Below, piece after piece: positions 1 through 7,677 of a stretch of 54,235 bases of DNA. The translations under genes were made by a program, and so were the position numbers. The notes below the pieces were generated by a model, which was not told the DNA's origin, did not search any database, and saw only the letters and a program-made list of their open reading frames with translations. How positions within the stretch are numbered: the stretch's first letter is position 1; the number at the start of each line of letters is the position of its first letter. The DNA comes from an uncultured Collinsella sp. (GTDB lineage Bacteria > Actinomycetota > Coriobacteriia > Coriobacteriales > Coriobacteriaceae): positions 1-54,235 of the forward strand of contig UQIE01000016.1 in the NCBI GenBank assembly GCA_900541065.1, read 5' to 3'.

Positions 1-55
1 GAGGGTCTGACTACGAATCAGAACGTCATAGGTTCGAATCCTATACGCCGCACCA
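1..55 (+). tRNA. tRNA-Arg(ACG), 3' portion only (cut by window start)
   Basis: These 55 bases are identical to the last 55 bases of the complete tRNA-Arg at 214-290: anticodon stem-loop with ACG, variable loop, T-arm, acceptor strand ACGCCGC and encoded CCA. The 5' part lies before the window. It is therefore one of two tandem copies of the same isoacceptor. Confidence 0.93.
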
Positions 56-65
56 ATTGAATTTT

Positions 66-92
66 AAAGCCTCCGGTAACGGAGGCTTTTCT
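66..92 (+). terminator. Rho-independent terminator after first tRNA-Arg
   Basis: The stem AAGCCTCCG/CGGAGGCTT closes a GTAA loop and runs into TTTT. It lies 11 bases after the tRNA CCA end. Confidence 0.85.
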
Positions 93-172
93 TATATCGC
101 GATGCGTCGAAGATCGCATCAAGTGGTCAAAATGAGTAAAAATCAAATTCAATAACTTTTTTTGAAAAACGC

Positions 173-201
173 TTGACCTTTATTCAGTCCATGTGCATAA
201 T
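173..201 (+). promoter_or_regulatory. Sigma-70-type promoter of tRNA-Arg
   Basis: TTGACC at 173-178 and CATAAT at 196-201 are separated by exactly 17 bp, with a TG just upstream of the -10. The predicted start is a few bases before the mature tRNA 5' end at 214. The surrounding DNA is AT-rich compared with the rest of the window. Confidence 0.8.
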
Positions 202-213
202 AATCAACAAGTC

Positions 214-290
214 GCGGCGTTACCTCAGCTGGATAGAGGGTCTGACTACGAATCAGAACGTCATAGGTTCGAATCCTATACGCCGCACCA
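214..290 (+). tRNA. tRNA-Arg(ACG)
   Basis: Complete 77-nt cloverleaf with acceptor strands GCGGCGT/ACGCCGC, anticodon loop CTACGAA (anticodon ACG), T-loop GTTCGAATC and encoded CCA. The first A of the anticodon is expected to become inosine and read CGU/CGC/CGA. Its 3' terminal 20 bases recur at 461-480 as part of a duplication. Confidence 0.97.
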
Positions 291-298
291 TTTGAGAT

Positions 299-326
299 TA
301 AAGCTCCCGGCAACGGGGGCTTTTCT
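299..326 (+). terminator. Rho-independent terminator after tRNA-Arg
   Basis: The stem AAGCTCCCG/CGGGGGCTT (one G-T pair) closes a GCAA loop and is followed by TTTTCTTTT. It is repeated unchanged at 489-516 within the downstream duplication. Confidence 0.85.
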
Positions 327-460
327 TTTATGTAAGCAATGCATGGATTCGAACCTCGGTCGAGGCGCGGGCGTGAAGAAAACGCGGAGCGTTTTTAGCC
401 CGCGGGCGAGCGCGCCGGTAGGCGGGCGAAGCCGGTGCGGATCCGCGCAGCGGATGCGCG

Positions 461-568
461 GAATCCTATACGCCGCACCATTTGAGATTAAAGCTCCCGG
501 CAACGGGGGCTTTTCTTTTACGTAAGCACTGCATGGATTCGAACCTCGGTCGAGGCGCGGGCGTGAAG
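461..568 (+). repeat. Duplicate of tRNA-Arg 3' end, terminator and flank (copy of 271-378)
   Basis: Bases 461-568 repeat 271-378 with only two mismatches (331/521 and 339/529), offset by 190 bp. The copy starts with the last 20 bases of tRNA-Arg, includes the terminator, and continues into a flank containing GGATTCGAACC, an inverted T-arm sequence. The 82 bases between copies are very GC-rich and full of small palindromes. A tRNA 3' end repeated downstream resembles a relic of a site-specific integration event, but no integrase is present. Confidence 0.85.
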
Positions 569-665
569 CGGACGATTTCTTATCGACTCGTGTAAGATTC
601 CGAGTAGGTATCGCGGCCCATCCGCGACCACTCCTTCTCTCAACGACCGATCAGGGTGATATTTC

Positions 666-3107
666 GTGGCAGAGCGTCCGACATACAAGCTCAGGTTTCT
701 CGATCCCAAGAAGCGCTTTCCGGCGATACCCGAGCAGCCTGCGGGACGCTCATATCGCGTGGTCTGGAAACTCTTTGGCGAGGATCAGCATGAATCTTGT
801 TATGTCGTCGAGTTCGTTGGCAAAAGTCATGTGTCGCTTTTGGGCTACGTAAGCGTTTCGGGTGAGGTGTACAAGGTGGACCGCCCCGTCAGCGAGGCTC
901 CGCTGCCCAACGATCCCGACATGGAACTGGTCCTTGACGAGTCGGACTCCAGTATTGGTGAGATTATGGTAAGGGAAGCCAACGGTGCAATGCACGCATG
1001 TGCGCAAACTGTCGGTTCTCCCGAAGGCCCCATGCGCGAGCGGTCCGACCACGAGACATGGAATTCGATCCGCGCCCTTCCTTACGGCGAGTTCATGGCA
1101 TCGATGTTCCTGCGCTACGTGATATTTGCCAACTCCGAAAGCGCTATTGCGAACACGGCGGGCGTCGACGGTCTCGATGCGGACATGCAAAACGTTGTCG
1201 ACAAAATAAAGCTCGTAAAGCTGCCCGAGCCGGTCGAGGTGTTTTTGGGCTTTAACACGGCACCGCTCCCCGATGCTATCGAGACGCTGCTTTACCGCGT
1301 TGACCATGCCGAGAATCCGAGTGGTATCGAGCGTTATGCCGCCGCCCTTATGAGCGAGGTCGACTTGCCCCGTTTGCGCACCATTGCCGCCAAGTCAGAA
1401 ATGAGCCTAGCGCGCATCGACCGGTCAAAGTTGTTCTATCTCAATTTTGATCGTAGCCTGTTGGACCAGGACGAGATTGACATGCTGCTTGCCATCGAGT
1501 GCCGTCTCAACCGCCTCTCCGGCATCCTTGAGCGCATCGGGGCCGGATTGGCCCCTGCGGCATCCTCGCCGAGCCTTGAGGGCTGCGCGCTCTTTGATGC
1601 GTGGCATATCGCCAAGACGACCAACGATGTTCCCCGACTGCTCGATACGGCCTCGAGCGATAACCCGTGGGCAAAGCCGGGAACGGTTTCGTGCCAACCG
1701 GGCGGCGAGTGGGACGTGCGCACCCGTTTTGCGCGAATCGTTGAGGCGCTCAACGTGGTCACACGGCTCGACTATACCTATCGGGCAAACGTTGCCGAGG
1801 GGATTATGCTCGTTCGGTTTGGGCGGTCTGTCGTGGATGCTATGCCGCAACGTGAATACGACGCCCAAGATGACGCCTGGCGCGAGCTGGACGAGGACAC
1901 GCGTGCGATCTGGGCCGCGGAGCACGATGCGCGCGTGGCACTCACGCTTGCGGCAGCGTGTTTTGCCGCGGGCGCCTGCATCACGCGCTGCTATGTGCAG
2001 ATTGCTGCTCCCGACAGCGAGCAGGGCGAGCGCGTTGTCGCAACGTATTACTTTGGGCGCGCGGCCTATCTGGCCGATAGCGTGTCTGTCGCCAAGGATC
2101 TTGAGAGCATGGACATGGACGATATGCCGTGCAAGTGTGTGCTTGAGGCGTATGAGTCAACCGCTCCGGAGACGATTGAGCCTGCGGAGGTTCATGCTCG
2201 TCCGCGTGATGACCATCGCACGCTGCCGCCGGCGCTGCGCGATCTGCTACTTGCCGATACGGCTGACGAGTTGGAGGTCATGGAAGAGGACGACGACCCA
2301 TACGTGGCCCGTGTTGTTGAATTGCGCGAGCAGGCAAAAGTCGACCGTACAGGTGCTTTTGAAGGCTTTTCCCGTCTTGTCGAGGAGTTGGAGGCTAAGT
2401 GCGCCGTCGCCGAGCTTTTGGCGACAGGTCCGGTTCAAACGCAGTTTTGTGATAACCAGCTGGTGCGCATGGTGCTACCGGTGTTGGAAGAAGACCGCTC
2501 GGTGCGAATCCTTCGTGCGCCCGATGCGCTGTACTTTGCCCAGCACGAGATCTGCAGCTTTTACGCCGAGCAAGAGGACTTTGAACGAGCGCTGCCCGAG
2601 GTGCGCCATCTTTACGATCTGGCGCGCTCGTCCATGCAATCGCACTTTGCGCTCATCAACGTGCTTGCGCGTCTGGAGCGCTTTGACGAGATTATCGAGG
2701 TGGCGCGCCACGGCCTACGTATTGCCAGCGATCGTTCTGCAATCGGCTACCTGTTCTATCGCTTGGCGTTTGCCTATTGGAATTGCGATCAGCTCGACCT
2801 GGCGCTGGCTTGTTACCGTCTAGTGCCGCGCGGCGAGGAGTCGGGCAGCAGCGCGCTGGAAGAAATGCAGGGCCTTATGAACGAGATGGGCGTCAGCGAG
2901 CCTCCGACGTTCGAAGAAGCGGTTGAGACCATCCACAAGGCTGGACTCGAGCTGCCGCCAGTGTCCGCCGTGACGAATCAGCTGGCAGATGCCGCTGTTC
3001 AACTGGTCGACAACGGCTTCTTTTTCCTGGCACGCGGTTGCATCTACCAAATGTGGCGCACTATGGGCAACGACGAGCTCGGCTCCCTCAACCGCTCGCT
3101 GGGGTAG
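666..3107 (+). CDS. Hypothetical protein, 813 aa, with C-terminal TPR-like helices
   Basis: I do not recognise the family of this protein. It is 813 aa, with no signal peptide or membrane segment, so it is probably cytoplasmic. The start is the GTG at 666, with AGGGTG about 7 bases upstream; no better in-frame start is visible. Roughly the first 80 residues look beta-rich. A strongly acidic stretch lies near 535-550 (VMEEDDDP). Residues of about 630-720 read as antiparallel helices of TPR type (ALYFAQHEICSFYAEQEDFERA, then LFYRLAFAYWNCDQLDLALACY, quoted in parts). The next gene is on the same strand, 161 bp on, behind its own repeat-laden leader. Codon usage matches the neighbours. Confidence is high that it is a gene and low on any function. 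Confidence 0.85.
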   Translation: MAERPTYKLRFLDPKKRFPAIPEQPAGRSYRVVWKLFGEDQHESCYVVEFVGKSHVSLLGYVSVSGEVYKVDRPVSEAPLPNDPDMELVLDESDSSIGEIMVREANGAMHACAQTVGSPEGPMRERSDHETWNSIRALPYGEFMASMFLRYVIFANSESAIANTAGVDGLDADMQNVVDKIKLVKLPEPVEVFLGFNTAPLPDAIETLLYRVDHAENPSGIERYAAALMSEVDLPRLRTIAAKSEMSLARIDRSKLFYLNFDRSLLDQDEIDMLLAIECRLNRLSGILERIGAGLAPAASSPSLEGCALFDAWHIAKTTNDVPRLLDTASSDNPWAKPGTVSCQPGGEWDVRTRFARIVEALNVVTRLDYTYRANVAEGIMLVRFGRSVVDAMPQREYDAQDDAWRELDEDTRAIWAAEHDARVALTLAAACFAAGACITRCYVQIAAPDSEQGERVVATYYFGRAAYLADSVSVAKDLESMDMDDMPCKCVLEAYESTAPETIEPAEVHARPRDDHRTLPPALRDLLLADTADELEVMEEDDDPYVARVVELREQAKVDRTGAFEGFSRLVEELEAKCAVAELLATGPVQTQFCDNQLVRMVLPVLEEDRSVRILRAPDALYFAQHEICSFYAEQEDFERALPEVRHLYDLARSSMQSHFALINVLARLERFDEIIEVARHGLRIASDRSAIGYLFYRLAFAYWNCDQLDLALACYRLVPRGEESGSSALEEMQGLMNEMGVSEPPTFEEAVETIHKAGLELPPVSAVTNQLADAAVQLVDNGFFFLARGCIYQMWRTMGNDELGSLNRSLG

Positions 3108-3196
3108 GGGCGATATAGAGGGGCCGCACCGCGCTATTTGTATCGGCGCGGGCGGGAGGACCCGACAGAATCGGTAAGGCATAAAGCCGCCGAGCC

Positions 3197-3252
3197 TGCT
3201 AAAACTGTTAAACTCTGCTAAAGTTGCTAAACTTTGTTAAAGTTGTTAAAAC
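3197..3252 (+). repeat. Six iterated TGYTAAA repeats in front of the AAA ATPase gene
   Basis: TGCTAAA or TGTTAAA begins at 3197, 3206, 3216, 3225, 3235 and 3244, so spacing alternates between 9 and 10 bp. The array ends 4 bases before the ribosome binding site of the next gene, so it covers its leader and probably its promoter. It is a candidate cooperative binding site or iteron array. Confidence 0.8.
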
Positions 3253-3268
3253 TGGCAGAGGAGGTCGA

Positions 3269-4351
3269 ATGTCAAAAGCTATTAATCCCTTTAAGCCAAC
3301 AGCGGGCATGAATCCACCTGAGCTTATCGGACGCGACGCTGTTTTGGATGACTTTGCCGAAGCTCTTGAGAATGGCCCTGGTGCCCCCGATCGACTCATG
3401 CGCATCTCGGGTGTCCGAGGCACGGGTAAAACGGTGCTCCTCAACGCATTGGGCGATCTTGCGCGCAAAAAAGGATTCGAGGTTGTCGACGTCGCCTCAA
3501 ATGCCGGTTTTTGCGACAGAATTCTCGAGGCTCTGCAGCGAAATGTTCGTCTTGCATCAATGTCGATTTCCCCATCGATTTTAGGAGTCAGCCTTGGCTC
3601 CGTAGAGCTGTCGAAGTCAGCCTCTCATCTGGGGGAGGCGATGTACGATGCCGCGAAGCGAGGTGGTTTGCTCATCACACTCGATGAGATTCAGGACGCC
3701 TCAACTGAGGAAATGCGCGAGCTGGGTAATGAAATGCAGCTCTTGATTCGCCAAGGGGCGAATGTCGCCTTTGCATTCGCTGGTTTGCCAACCTCGGTGG
3801 ATGGCGTGGTGGTGGATGATACGTTGACGTTCCTTCAGAGGGCGAAGCATATCGAGCTCACGCGGCTTTCAGATTTTGAAGTCGGCGGATCGTTTGAGGA
3901 TACGATGAGGCGTGCGGGCAAGGAACTCGACGAAGGCGTTGCTGAGCTTTTAACAAAGGCTTCGGCAGGCTATCCCTTTATGGTCCAGTTGGTCGGATAT
4001 TACGCTTGGCAGGTTGCTGCGCGCAGCGGGTCGGAGAGCGTGAGTGAAGAGGCGGCTCGCAAGGGTGTCCAGGCGGCTCTTGATAGTTTCAATGCCATGG
4101 TGATTGCCCCCGCGCTGCGCAGGGTGTCGGAGCGGCAGTTTCAATATCTCGCGGCGATGGCGCAATGCGAAGGCGGCGAGATTACGAACGGTGATATTGC
4201 CAAAAAGATGGGATTGCCGGCGAATAAAGTCGGGTCGTATCGCAAACGTCTGATCGATACGGGACTGATTGAGCCTGCCGGCTACGGCTGTGTTTCGTTT
4301 GCAATTCCGTACATGCGCGATTATCTGTTGGAGACCATTCGAGAGGACTAA
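3269..4351 (+). CDS. AAA-family ATP-binding protein with C-terminal winged helix
   Basis: 360-aa P-loop ATPase of the ORC/Cdc6-like AAA type seen as stand-alone 'ATP-binding protein' genes in many bacteria. The Walker A motif GVRGTGKT is at residues 48-55. A Walker B (LLITLDEIQD) follows near residue 140. The C-terminal 60-70 residues look like a winged helix (NGDIAKKMGLPANKVGSYRK). ATG 3269 is chosen because AGAGGAGG sits 4 bases upstream; an earlier frame-open start at 3224 falls inside the iterated repeats. It stands alone between the 813-aa gene and tRNA-Ser. Known relatives include DNA-binding ATPases and toxin-antitoxin or defence-like genes, but no partner is seen here. The wing domain plus the upstream repeats suggest self-regulation (inference). 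Confidence 0.88.
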   Translation: MSKAINPFKPTAGMNPPELIGRDAVLDDFAEALENGPGAPDRLMRISGVRGTGKTVLLNALGDLARKKGFEVVDVASNAGFCDRILEALQRNVRLASMSISPSILGVSLGSVELSKSASHLGEAMYDAAKRGGLLITLDEIQDASTEEMRELGNEMQLLIRQGANVAFAFAGLPTSVDGVVVDDTLTFLQRAKHIELTRLSDFEVGGSFEDTMRRAGKELDEGVAELLTKASAGYPFMVQLVGYYAWQVAARSGSESVSEEAARKGVQAALDSFNAMVIAPALRRVSERQFQYLAAMAQCEGGEITNGDIAKKMGLPANKVGSYRKRLIDTGLIEPAGYGCVSFAIPYMRDYLLETIRED

Positions 4352-4400
4352 TAAAGAATGGGTTGTCCGCGCTGTCGCTGGGGCCGTCCTTGTATCTTTG

Positions 4401-4455
4401 TCTCAACCTGTAACATCTGGAGGGGATTACGGCCTGCAGATGTTACAGGTTGAGA
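4401..4455. repeat. Perfect 19-bp inverted repeat with 17-bp loop
   Basis: TCTCAACCTGTAACATCTG at 4401-4419 is exactly complementary to 4437-4455. No T-run follows, so it is not a standard terminator for the ATPase gene that stops 50 bases upstream. It may be an intergenic repeat or an operator. Confidence 0.8.
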
Positions 4456-4517
4456 TGATTGACTGAGACGTTTACTGGTAAAAGAGAGGTAAAAGAGGAA
4501 ACGCCTCAAAATTCCCC

Positions 4518-4546
4518 TTGCCCAACTTCGGCTGTTTGGTTACTAT
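4518..4546 (+). promoter_or_regulatory. Promoter of tRNA-Ser
   Basis: TTGCCC at 4518-4523 and TACTAT at 4541-4546 have a 17-bp spacer. The implied start site is about 8 bases before the mature tRNA. Confidence 0.65.
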
Positions 4547-4560
4547 AGAACGGCTGTTAC

Positions 4561-4651
4561 GGAGAGCTGACCGAGAGGCCGAAGGTGCTCGCCTGCTAAG
4601 CGAGTATGCCCCAAAAGGGCATCTGGGGTTCGAATCCCCAGCTCTCCGCCA
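4561..4651 (+). tRNA. tRNA-Ser(GCU)
   Basis: 91-nt class II tRNA: acceptor GGAGAGC/GCTCTCC, anticodon stem CTCGC/GCGAG around CTGCTAA (anticodon GCT), a long variable arm GCCCC/GGGC, T-arm CTGGGGTTCGAATCCCCAG and encoded CCA. It reads AGC/AGU serine codons. A fragment resembling the inverted T-arm (AGCTGGGGATTAGAGTCC) lies about 55 bases downstream. Confidence 0.97.
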
Positions 4652-4665
4652 GTATGACTTTGAAG

Positions 4666-4692
4666 AAGGGTCCCATTTGGGGCCCTTTTTTA
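4666..4692 (+). terminator. Terminator of tRNA-Ser
   Basis: AAGGGTCCC/GGGGCCCTT forms a 9-bp stem (one G-T pair) with ATTT loop, followed by six T. Confidence 0.85.
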
Positions 4693-4827
4693 TTATCAAG
4701 AATGGCAGCTGGGGATTAGAGTCCGAAAGGGCGTGAACATTAGGCAAACACGGGGCGCTTGAAAACGGGGAGACCCAGGCGTGCTCGTGCACCCCGGTGT
4801 GGGGTTCCGAGGGGATGGAGTAGAAAT

Positions 4828-5979
4828 ATGGTAAAGGTCGGGCTGCGTAAGCCGAATCTAAAGACATCACTCAAGGCAAGAACGACCGGCAGAGCGAAGC
4901 GCGCGGTAAAGCGGGCGATAATCCCCGGCTATGGTAAGAAGGGCATGGGGTGGATCAAAAATCCGAAGAAGGCTGCTTACAATGCCGTATACAGCAGAAC
5001 GACCGTCGGAGTTGGGGATGTCGCTCGCGCCGTTGCTAAATCAGGCGCTCGGAGCTCGGCGTCAAGGACGTCCTCAATTACTGTTTCATCGCATGAAATT
5101 ACACCTTTGGCGAAGCCTGAACAGAAATCTCTCACTCGAGAGATTACGTCGGTTGACAGGGCAAACAAGGCGCTTTTGCTATGCTTCCTTCTTGGGTGGT
5201 CGGGCGCTCATAGGGCGTATGCACGGATGTGGGGTAGCTTCTTTCTATATCTCTTTACCTTTGGCCTTTTTGGATTTGGTTGGCTGTTTGATATTGTGAC
5301 ACTACTGATGAGACGCTCCGAGCTAAGGCGTCTCGGCGACAGTGATCAGACTCAACAGCAAGCGCCATGTTCCGTTGATTCTACATTCGATCGAAATGTC
5401 GCCGACTCCGGAAATTGGGAACAGCGTGGAGATGGGGAGGCTGCGGCTCGGCTAGAGCTTCAACGTAAAAACCGTGCCTATATGGAAGAAAACGGCATCG
5501 ACGTGGAGATGTTTACCGAGGAAAAGGTCGCGGCGGACGCCTTGCGAACCATTGAGTCGGTATGCCCGTGCATGCTTAGGTTTGACCGAGGCATGAGCGA
5601 AGAGGAGCCAAGCATCAGCTTTTGCTCTCCAACAAAGACGGGGAAGATGCCCAAGAATGTCGTCGAGGCCCGCATTTACCATCAGGACGTGAAGCTATTG
5701 ATGGATTCCCACGGCTTCGAATTGCCGGAGTATGGTGACAGCATCAATGTCATGATTAGTTATCTAGCTGATGGGCGCATAAATAAAGTCGATATCCATG
5801 GGTTCCATAATGGCCGCTCCGTTAGTGTCTCCATTCGCAGGCGGAGCGACGATCTTGTTATGACGAGTGCGGGCACCATCGGAGAAACGGGTGCCTGGCA
5901 ATCGCTGTGTCCTGGGGCAGACCCCTCAGCTGGGGATCTTTTCAGGGCCTTGACCAAGGAGGTCGAAAGGATCTACTAG
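4828..5979 (+). CDS. TM2-domain membrane protein with basic N-terminus
   Basis: 383 aa. Residues 1-60 are strongly basic (GLRKPNLKTSLKART, then GYGKKGMGWIKNPKKAAYN), a pattern I associate with N-termini of some Firmicute and phage-linked hypothetical proteins (from memory, moderate certainty). Residues about 113-162 form a TM2 domain: two hydrophobic helices joined by a short turn, with the GAHRAYARMWGS region. The C-terminal 200 residues are soluble, acidic and unrecognised. ATG 4828 is preferred because GGAG lies 7 bases upstream; a start at 4759 has no such site. The gene sits just downstream of tRNA-Ser, a common landing site for acquired DNA. No terminator is visible after it on the plus strand. 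Function unknown. Confidence 0.85.
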   Translation: MVKVGLRKPNLKTSLKARTTGRAKRAVKRAIIPGYGKKGMGWIKNPKKAAYNAVYSRTTVGVGDVARAVAKSGARSSASRTSSITVSSHEITPLAKPEQKSLTREITSVDRANKALLLCFLLGWSGAHRAYARMWGSFFLYLFTFGLFGFGWLFDIVTLLMRRSELRRLGDSDQTQQQAPCSVDSTFDRNVADSGNWEQRGDGEAAARLELQRKNRAYMEENGIDVEMFTEEKVAADALRTIESVCPCMLRFDRGMSEEEPSISFCSPTKTGKMPKNVVEARIYHQDVKLLMDSHGFELPEYGDSINVMISYLADGRINKVDIHGFHNGRSVSVSIRRRSDDLVMTSAGTIGETGAWQSLCPGADPSAGDLFRALTKEVERIY

Positions 5980-6083
5980 CATGCCCGGTGGAACCGTTTT
6001 CAAGGTCCGAAAAGACACAGCGAAGGTAAACGGCTAGCAATGTCGCTTTGGTGATTCTGACGCATCCCGTTTAAGAGGTATTC

Positions 6084-6110
6084 AAAAAGAGGCGCCCGTT
6101 GGACGCCTCT
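6084..6110 (-). terminator. Terminator of the D,D-carboxypeptidase gene
   Basis: Read on the minus strand, AGAGGCG pairs with CGCCTCT around a short loop and runs into TTTTTG. It lies 30 bases beyond the stop codon of the minus-strand gene. Confidence 0.8.
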
Positions 6111-6139
6111 CCAATCTCAAATGTAATGTTCCCCCAGCC

Positions 6140-7549
6140 CTACACCTCGGGCGCCTTGGCTACGGTCTCGCTCTCTGCCGCAAGTGGGCGGTTGTCGATG
6201 CGGCGGCCCAAGCGATCGAGCTTCACGAGCAGCCATTCAATGGGATTCGGCCCCGAGCCTTCCTCGTCGGCAACCAAATCCACGACGGCAATCTTGGTGC
6301 CATCCTGCTTGAGTGTAACGCTGCCTACCTTGTCGCCCACATGCACCGTGCCCGAAAGATCGTCGTAGCTAACCTTTTCGGTCACCTCGCCGGCAAGAGA
6401 AAACACGGTCGCTTGCGCCGTGGGATCGGCGAGCGTGGCGTCGATTGTCTTATCCGTCCAGTCGGTTTGACTAATGCGCGCCATAAGCGGGTTGCCGTTG
6501 GCGGTCTTTTCTTGCGTGTTGGCGATTGCGACCGTCACCTTGTGGTCGTAGTACCAGTTGGCAAGGGTGGCGGTATCGGTAAAGCGCTGATCGGTGGTGG
6601 TGGAGTTCAAAATAACGGTGTAGATCTCGTCGCCGTCGCGGTTGTAGGCGCTTGTAAAGCAATAGCCCGCGTCGTCGGTGGTGCCGGTCTTGCCGCCGAT
6701 GTTGCCATCTTGGCCCAGCAAATAGTTATGCGTGTCCATGGAATGCGAATGGTCGGTGCCGTCGGCGCCCGTGACTTCGATCCAGGAATCCTCGCTCGCT
6801 ACGACCTCGCGGATCGTGTCGTTTTTCATGGCCTCCTGCATCATCAGCGCTACGTCGTGTGCGGTTGAGTGCATATTGCCAGCCCACTCATCAAAGTCCA
6901 GACCATGCGGGTTTTCAAAAAGCGTACCGGTGCAGCCGAGCTTCTTAGCGCGCTCGTTCATGGCCTTCACAAATGTGGCCTCGGCGTCTTTGGTCTTAGG
7001 GTCGATTTTCTTGCCCACATATTCGGCGAGCACGATGGCGGCGTCGTTGCCCGAGGGAATCATCAGGCCGCGCAGTGCCTGCTCCACGGTAAGCTCGTCG
7101 CCTTCGAGCAAGCCGGCGGTCGAATTACCCACAGTGGCTGCGGCGTTGCTCACCGTGACCTTCTCGTCCATCTTGCAATTCTCGACGGTTAGGATTGCGG
7201 TCATGACCTTGGTGATCGAGGCAATCTTGACCTGCTCATCGGCGCCGCGCCCATAGTAGACGGTGCCGTCTTTGCCCATGACGAGGGCATTGGTCGCATC
7301 GATATCGGGCAGGTTTTCGGCCGTGATGCCGCGCGCATCGGCGGTTTTGCCGCAAACATTGTCGGTCGTGAGCACTTGGGCGCCGGCGACGGTGGGCGCG
7401 CCAGCGGCAAGGGCGATAGCGCAGACAAAGCCGGCGGCAAGCTGGGCTGAGCGCTTTGCAAAAGAGGTGAGGGACTTCACAGATTTCGCTTTCGACGGGA
7501 TGGTCTCTTCTGAAACTAGAGTATATCGTTTGCCGGCGTCGGCGATCAT
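6140..7549 (-). CDS. dacA: D-alanyl-D-alanine carboxypeptidase (penicillin-binding protein, peptidase S11)
   Basis: Secreted or membrane-anchored serine D,D-carboxypeptidase that removes the terminal D-Ala from peptidoglycan stem peptides. From the ATG at 7549 it is 469 aa. The three active-site motifs are present: SITK at residues 111-114, a Ser-Gly-Asn triad (PSGNDAA) and KTG (GGKTGTT). A signal sequence (LAAGFVCAIALAAG, then AGA before Q58) is plain. The start is uncertain. GTG 7480 would give a normal short n-region before the signal helix, and a TATACT box at 7520-7525 lies between the two candidates, so translation may really begin at 7480. An in-frame TTG at 7591 is unlikely. The gene diverges from the two-component system at 7678, and that neighbourhood suggests cell-wall sensing. 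Confidence 0.93.
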   Translation of the reverse strand: MIADAGKRYTLVSEETIPSKAKSVKSLTSFAKRSAQLAAGFVCAIALAAGAPTVAGAQVLTTDNVCGKTADARGITAENLPDIDATNALVMGKDGTVYYGRGADEQVKIASITKVMTAILTVENCKMDEKVTVSNAAATVGNSTAGLLEGDELTVEQALRGLMIPSGNDAAIVLAEYVGKKIDPKTKDAEATFVKAMNERAKKLGCTGTLFENPHGLDFDEWAGNMHSTAHDVALMMQEAMKNDTIREVVASEDSWIEVTGADGTDHSHSMDTHNYLLGQDGNIGGKTGTTDDAGYCFTSAYNRDGDEIYTVILNSTTTDQRFTDTATLANWYYDHKVTVAIANTQEKTANGNPLMARISQTDWTDKTIDATLADPTAQATVFSLAGEVTEKVSYDDLSGTVHVGDKVGSVTLKQDGTKIAVVDLVADEEGSGPNPIEWLLVKLDRLGRRIDNRPLAAESETVAKAPEV

Positions 7550-7677
7550 CGCGTGCGCGCTTGGCCCACATCCGCACCCGAACGGGCACAAGGGTGCTTA
7601 AGGCCGACTTAATCACCCACGCTTGTTGTGTGTGGCGTGCGTCGCCTCAGGCATAATGGAGCGCGAGAGGAGCACGC

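Noticed and set aside
193..525. 110-codon open frame through tRNA-Arg
   Set aside because: It translates the tRNA and its duplication; the product has no sense as a protein.
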